45,661 bases of DNA from an uncultured Ruminococcus sp. Its GTDB lineage: Bacteria > Bacillota > Clostridia > Oscillospirales > Acutalibacteraceae. The notes under the pieces are model-generated. The model was not told where the DNA came from and made no database searches. It saw nothing but the letters and a program-made list of their open reading frames with translations. Each line of letters begins with the position of its first letter. The stretch's first letter is position 1. Location of the stretch: contig CAJODM010000015.1 in NCBI GenBank assembly GCA_905233755.1, forward strand, positions 1 through 45,661, read 5' to 3'. The position numbers and the translations under genes are program-made. Shown one piece after another: positions 41,312 to 45,661 of this stretch.

Positions 41312-41743
41312 ATGTTAGTTGTGGCTTCGCCGGATAAGCTGTCAATGGTCGTGGTAGGGCTGATGAGTGTCTTGCTTGCTTTCGGTTTTATCTTCGGCAT
41401 TAACCCGAATCTGCAATACATCAGCGCTTTCAAACATGGCGTTAATCATCTGGACGAGCTCAAAAAGATCAATTCGTCAAATCTTTGGATCCCACTTTCC
41501 AAGATCAACCCCTTCTTCGATCAGAAAACCCTTGACAAGTTGTTTTCCGATTATCTGGAGATGGCAATGGTACAGCGTGAACAGGGATTGATCGTCAGTG
41601 ATATAGAAAAGGTTATCAACGACTCTTCGCTTTCGGTAAGGAGCTGGCGTGGCGTTGTTCTGCAGGTTTCCGGTACGTTGACCGCTATGGGTTTGCTCGG
41701 AACCTTTCTCGGTCTGATAACTCGCATTCGGCACATTACATGA
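41312..41743 (+). CDS. MotA/TolQ/ExbB proton-channel domain (N-terminal fragment, frameshifted)
   Basis: 143 aa from the first ATG. Two membrane segments near the N-terminus, a soluble part (FDQKTLDKLFSDYLEMAMVQRE), then the MotA/ExbB core LTAMGLLGTFLGLI. The real protein seems longer at both ends. Upstream the same frame reads IGGILLILCA without a start, while MREKKRRF-like sequence from TTG 41257 joins it if one T of the run at 41277-41281 is removed. Downstream, removing one A near 41719-41720 joins LAFGTLHETVTGIENLLQGL and the EAL part. GGAGGT at 41285 is too far from this ATG to serve it. Ion-channel subunit. Confidence 0.75.
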   Translation: MLVVASPDKLSMVVVGLMSVLLAFGFIFGINPNLQYISAFKHGVNHLDELKKINSSNLWIPLSKINPFFDQKTLDKLFSDYLEMAMVQREQGLIVSDIEKVINDSSLSVRSWRGVVLQVSGTLTAMGLLGTFLGLITRIRHIT

Positions 41744-42773
41744 AACTGTCACCGGTATTGAAAACCTTCTTCAGGGACTGACAGTTGCTTTTTACACCTC
41801 TATCGTCGGCGTTATTCTGTCCATTGTATTCAATGCAATATACAGAATCGTATGGAATATGATGCTCAGGTCTCTGCAGATGTTCGTGGAACAATTCCAT
41901 ATGGTTGTTCAGCCGGAGGCAGATGAGATGATGAGGGCAAAACAGTATCAGAACTCCGAAAAAACCATCGGATACCTCTCGCGTATTCAGGATATGGGCA
42001 CGATACTGCTGAACAAATCCGGCTCTTCTCAATCAGATGAACAACGGATTATGATAGAACTTCTGGCGGGCGTCAAGCGCGGCGAGATCACGTTCTCGCT
42101 GGAGCCTGTCTGTCAATTATCCGACCGCTCGGTGATTAAAGCAGAAGCTTATATCATATGGAACCATGAACTGCTCGGTACGGTCAATCCGGACACCTAT
42201 ATGCCTATTATCCGTGCAAACGGGTATATCAATAAGCTGGATACAACGATGTGGGAAAGCGTTTGTGAAATGCTTCGTTCCTGGTATGATAAGGGCTTTA
42301 ATCCACTGCCGATCGTATTGAAGATCTCCAAAACAGATATTTTATCCATGGATATTGCGGCGTATATCTCGGAGTTAATCTCCAGGCATCAGCTTGCGCC
42401 GAGAGATCTGGAGCTTTCGCTGGATATGGATGCCTATACGATCTGCTACGATGAAGCAGCCTGGCTGGAAAATGATCTTTTGCAAAAAGGTTTCAGAGTG
42501 TCGGTTTACGGATTCAAAGGCGACTTTATGAATCTGCCGCAAATACACGCTGATGAGATCAAGCTGGATCTTTCGACCTTGGATTCGGAAAAAGATATCG
42601 GTGAGATCTTCGATCAGGCAGTTTCACGCCATACCGAACTGTCCGCAGACGGTATCCATTCCGCAAAGCTTCTCGCGGATGTGAAGAGAAGCGGCTGCGG
42701 ACAAGGACAAGGACCGCATCTGTATCCGCAGTTGTCCCGCAAGGAATACGAAACTCTGATGAAATACTGCTGA
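41721..42773 (+). CDS. MotA/ExbB third helix plus degenerate EAL domain (C-terminal fragment, frameshifted)
   Basis: Open frame of 350 codons without its own good start (first ATG 41859). Residues 1-50 complete the MotA/ExbB domain (LLQGLTVAFYTSIVGVILS). A linker follows (about 50-105), then an EAL-like domain (about 110-320). In the EAL domain, SLEPVCQLSDRSVIKAEAYI replaces the usual Q-P-I...EAL, KISKT replaces the Asn motif, and VYGFKGD replaces DDFG. Metal ligands are lost, so it should not degrade cyclic-di-GMP but may bind it or act as a scaffold. With 41312-41743 it forms one MotA-EAL fusion of about 500 aa. Confidence 0.72.
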   Translation, partial: LAFGTLHETVTGIENLLQGLTVAFYTSIVGVILSIVFNAIYRIVWNMMLRSLQMFVEQFHMVVQPEADEMMRAKQYQNSEKTIGYLSRIQDMGTILLNKSGSSQSDEQRIMIELLAGVKRGEITFSLEPVCQLSDRSVIKAEAYIIWNHELLGTVNPDTYMPIIRANGYINKLDTTMWESVCEMLRSWYDKGFNPLPIVLKISKTDILSMDIAAYISELISRHQLAPRDLELSLDMDAYTICYDEAAWLENDLLQKGFRVSVYGFKGDFMNLPQIHADEIKLDLSTLDSEKDIGEIFDQAVSRHTELSADGIHSAKLLADVKRSGCGQGQGPHLYPQLSRKEYETLMKYC

Positions 42774-42817
42774 AACACAACAAGGACAGATAATTACAAT
42801 TTTAGGTACAAATAATT

Positions 42818-44409
42818 ATGGTATTTAAAAACAAGAACGACAGCAATGAGGAACATTTCTGGTTATCAGCCACCGATATGATGGCTGCTTTATCCATTTT
42901 TTTCATTTTGCTGTTGACGCTTGTTATTTTGTTTCTACCCCGCTGGAGGCCACTGAACCTACTTGGTACAGCGAGCCTAAGGAGGACGGTCTGCATTTTG
43001 AAGAAACATACCATACCGAAAACATCGAAACGGTTAACGACGATCATTCCGGAGATGGTGAAGGCGGAACCGAAGCGGCAACAGAAGAACCGACAGAGAT
43101 TCCCACTGTCAACGAGGGTGACGGTACCTCTGAGTATGCGGCGGTTTTTGTCACCGTTGTTGACGCTGAAACAGGAGACCCCGTCAAGAGAAAGAATATC
43201 GAGTTTGAGCTGTATCACGAAAGCAACGGTATCGGAGGACTCCAGATTCTGCACTCCTATTATCCGGAAATAACGGAATACAAGAAGTTTGAAACCGACG
43301 AGGACGGGACTTTCTATTTGCCGGAGAAAATCCCCTACGGATGGTACTCGCTCCATAATCTGGCAACTCCCGACGGCTATTACACCGATGAAAAAACCGA
43401 CTTTGAAATTGACAGCGACCGGCATTGGACAGAACCGTATGAGGTTACGGTCTATCTCAAGCCGATAAAGAATATCATCCGTATTAAAGCCGAGGATTAT
43501 GATACAAAGGATAAGATAGAGAACGCAGTATATAGAATTATGGCTGCAGAAGATATCAAAGCGGCAGACGGAACCGTAAGGTTCAGCTCCGGTGAAAAGG
43601 TCGATGAAATCACTACGGATGAATCGGGATATGCCGAGTCCGGGGAGCTTTATGTCGGAAAATATCATATCAAGCAAATCTCCGCTCCCGAATACTACGC
43701 AGTAAACACCAAATCATATACCGCCTCTGTCGGAGCGAGTTCCGGTGAAGACGACAATATCGTAACGCTTGACTGCTATAAGTCCCGGGTCACGATACGG
43801 CTTACCGACAAGCTTACCGAAGAACCGATCGAAGGAGCCGTCTATTCCATTGAGGGCAGAGATGACCTTGTTACCGATTCTCAGGGTGAAATCGTTATCG
43901 ATGATCTTGAGAAATTGACAACGTATAAACTGACGGTGTCTTCCCTGCCTCACGGATATATCAAGGAACACCCGGAGTTATCCTTTGTTGTTGATATAGA
44001 CGGTCTTATCAATGATGAGGCATCTGTGACGATTGAGGATTCCGCTTATACTCTCTCTCTCTCTGTTGAGGTGCAGGATCTGATCTTCGGTCATAATTGT
44101 GCGGGAATCGACCTTGTGCTTACGGATGAGAGCGGAGAAGTCGTTGAGAGGTGGACCTCTAGCGATAATGAATATATCGTTACAGGGCTGACAGCCGGTA
44201 CATATTATTTGCAGCGCGACAATGATCCTCAATCGCGGATCAACGCAGAGATAAAGGATACCGCCGAGCTGCAAAACGCCCGTATGCGCATCTGGGATAC
44301 CATAGATACTTTTGCAATACTGATTCTGGTAGGAGCAGTCATTATTTGCGGTATCGTCCTTGTGGTACTGATCAACCGCAGAAAGAAGGGAAGTCATAAT
44401 CGTGAATGA
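42818..44409 (+). CDS. MotB/ZorB-like anchor fused to SpaA/Cna-B-like domains (one frameshift)
   Basis: The N-terminal frame (42818 to about 42935) reads HFWLSATDMMAALSIFFILL, the MotB/ExbD/ZorB single membrane helix with its Asp. Coding then continues one frame over (from about 42934) as STPLEATEPTWYSEPKEDG... to 44409, which has no start of its own; one base added in the T-run near 42927-42934 restores a single protein of about 530 aa. After an acidic Thr/Glu linker come four SpaA/Cna-B-like beta domains (beginning near AVFVTVVDAETG, NIIRIKAEDYDT, SRVTIRLTDKLT, LSLSVEVQDL), a C-terminal membrane helix and RRKK. No peptidoglycan-binding OmpA domain is present. Confidence 0.72.
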
Positions 44410-45661
44410 TGAAGAAAAAGGATTCAGGATCAGTAATATCTTCTACTACATTCTGAAAGGCAGAAAACTGATTGCGTTATGCGCTCTTCTGGGGCTGATC
44501 ATCGGAATCATCCTGTCCGGTGTAAAGTATCTGCGCGGACAGATATCGAAGGAATACCAGATCACTTCCTCGATCGCTGTCATCGCTCAGACCTCAAACG
44601 GGAATTATTCCTCAACTCATAAAAATCCCGATCCCGAAGATGTGCGGATTGCGCAGGAGTTGACCGATACCGCTATTTATGTCATCAAAAGCAAGACAAC
44701 GCTGGAGGCGGCGATTGAAAAAGCTGACTTAACAGGTATAACAACTGTCGATATCCAGAATAATTTGACTCTGAGCAGATATAACGAAACGCAGATCGTT
44801 GAGATGTCACTGACTTGGCGAAGCGGAGCGGAGGGCGTTCGTATTCTGGAGGCAATCAACGAAACCGCCGGTGAAATACTGCTCAAGACTCTCAAGATCG
44901 GTAACGTTTCGGTAGTAACCGCTCCCTCTTCCAGATATATTTTCGGCGGAAATATCAGCGCCTCCACATGGATTATGTGGGCTTTCATCGGTCTGGCGAT
45001 CGGAATTGTTATCTGTATCCTCAAGCTGCTGATTATGCCGACCTTTACCAATCGCAAGGATATCGTACGCGTTCTCGGACTTGAGGTAATGGGAACGGTG
45101 GTACAGGATAAGAATCTCGATGAGGATGTTCCTTTTGCGCCGAACGATACCCAGATGAAGAAGAATATTGATTCGCTGGTGAATATACTGGCGAATCGCA
45201 TGGAGCGTGCTGATCGGCATAAGCTCTACCTGACCTCGACAGGTCATCAGGAGGGCAGAACGCGGCTCGCGGTGAATATGGCGGGTCAGCTCGCAGCCTC
45301 AGAGAACAAGACTTTGCTGATCGACTGCGATCTGAAGAATCCTCAGCTCAGCACGCTGTTCAAAGACAAATTCAGCTATGAGAACACTCTGAACGCTTTG
45401 TACAAAGGCGAATCCGATAAAACCGACGCCATCACGCATATCACAGGATGTCTTGATCTTTTACCGTATGTATTGGAGGATGAGCCGCTGATTATGAACG
45501 GAGCGCTGCTCAATGTCATCAACGACGCCTGTGAAGGATACGATTACGTCGTGATCGACGCAGCTCCCGTAGGCGAAGATACAGAGGTCATCAAGCTCAA
45601 CAAGGTTGCGGATACCGCCGTCTTTGTACTGCGCTTTGATCAGGAGGAAATCAAAGATATC
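44402..45661 (+). CDS. Wzz-type chain-length regulator fused to BY-kinase (cut by window end)
   Basis: GTG start at 44402 overlaps the previous stop by 8 bp with GGGAAG upstream; at least 420 codons, running off the right end. A Wzz domain with two membrane helices (about 23-42 and 190-210) surrounds an outside loop. A CpsD/CapB-type tyrosine kinase domain follows. Walker A' (LLIDCDLKNPQL) and Walker B (YDYVVIDAAPVGED) are normal. The Walker A position reads STGHQEGRTRLAVNMA, with Arg in place of the catalytic Lys of E-G-K-S/T. It controls polysaccharide polymer length and export; kinase activity may be impaired. Confidence 0.87.
   Translation, partial: MNDEEKGFRISNIFYYILKGRKLIALCALLGLIIGIILSGVKYLRGQISKEYQITSSIAVIAQTSNGNYSSTHKNPDPEDVRIAQELTDTAIYVIKSKTTLEAAIEKADLTGITTVDIQNNLTLSRYNETQIVEMSLTWRSGAEGVRILEAINETAGEILLKTLKIGNVSVVTAPSSRYIFGGNISASTWIMWAFIGLAIGIVICILKLLIMPTFTNRKDIVRVLGLEVMGTVVQDKNLDEDVPFAPNDTQMKKNIDSLVNILANRMERADRHKLYLTSTGHQEGRTRLAVNMAGQLAASENKTLLIDCDLKNPQLSTLFKDKFSYENTLNALYKGESDKTDAITHITGCLDLLPYVLEDEPLIMNGALLNVINDACEGYDYVVIDAAPVGEDTEVIKLNKVADTAVFVLRFDQEEIKDI

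Noticed and set aside
41312-44409. Zorya anti-phage system
   Set aside because: The MotA/MotB-like pair resembles ZorA/ZorB, but there is no OmpA domain, no ZorC/D/E effector gene, and the neighbours are polysaccharide genes.
43318-44409. TTG at 43318 as the true start of the SpaA-like protein
   Set aside because: It lies inside a SpaA-like domain, has no ribosome site, and clear coding sequence runs upstream to about 42934.

Overview
The window looks like a chromosomal segment of a Gram-positive anaerobe of the class Clostridia, probably an Oscillospiraceae/Ruminococcaceae-type gut bacterium (placement inferred, not proven). Supporting signs are a K+-dependent membrane pyrophosphatase, a 2-hydroxyacyl-CoA dehydratase/activase pair, a lysine riboswitch in front of an NhaC-family transporter, an argGHCJBDF operon, Shine-Dalgarno sites close to GGAGG, sigma-A type promoters and an EPS locus with a BY-kinase. 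The first 32 kb is GC-rich with uniform codon use. From the tRNA-Ala at 32.4 kb onward the DNA becomes more AT-rich and looks accessory.

Layout. 1-1241: a complete ISAs1-type insertion sequence. 1360-4975: hppA, then a TetR regulator overlapping a DUF1624 acyltransferase. 5007-6965: a Gx-transporter/NusG-domain-II pair (EetB/EetA-like) divergent from an ApbE flavin transferase; the two promoters share their -35 bases. 6980-10940: zinc-ribbon proteins, an SPFH protein and a TPM-domain protein, resembling Bacillus ydjI-ydjG-ydjH without pspA. 10949-11227: a short element with imperfect terminal inverted repeats. 11284-16782: a repeat-tailed membrane protein, an RlmI-like methyltransferase, an unknown membrane protein, an SDR, a UspA-like protein and a ROK glucokinase. 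16880-24741 (minus): the arginine operon argG-H-C-J-B-D-F. 24970-26882 (minus): an NhaC-family transporter under a lysine riboswitch with its own terminator. 27095-31307: a giant activase/dehydratase split into two overlapping frames, then a DMT transporter and tRNA-Ala(CGC).

32388-38020 is a likely island bounded by tRNA-Ala(CGC) and a second, abnormal tRNA-Ala(CGC)-like gene. It carries a four-gene thiol/gamma-glutamyl cassette: class II glutamine amidotransferase, two different glutamate-cysteine ligase-family enzymes and a PatB/MalY C-S lyase. A Met/Cys-rich leader peptide and a terminator precede the cassette. 38270-45661 is a surface-polysaccharide region: glycosyltransferase, FrhB/FdhB-type iron-sulfur protein, a MITE, then an unusual set. 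That set is a MotA/TolQ/ExbB channel fused to a degenerate EAL domain, a MotB/ZorB-like membrane anchor fused to SpaA/Cna-B-like domains, and a Wzz-BY-kinase cut by the window end. The two motor-like genes appear to carry three single-base frame disruptions, which are either sequencing errors or decay.

The two strongest candidates for an undescribed system are the MotA-EAL / MotB-SpaA / Wzz-kinase set (41.2-45.7 kb) and the thiol cassette with its leader (33.0-37.9 kb).
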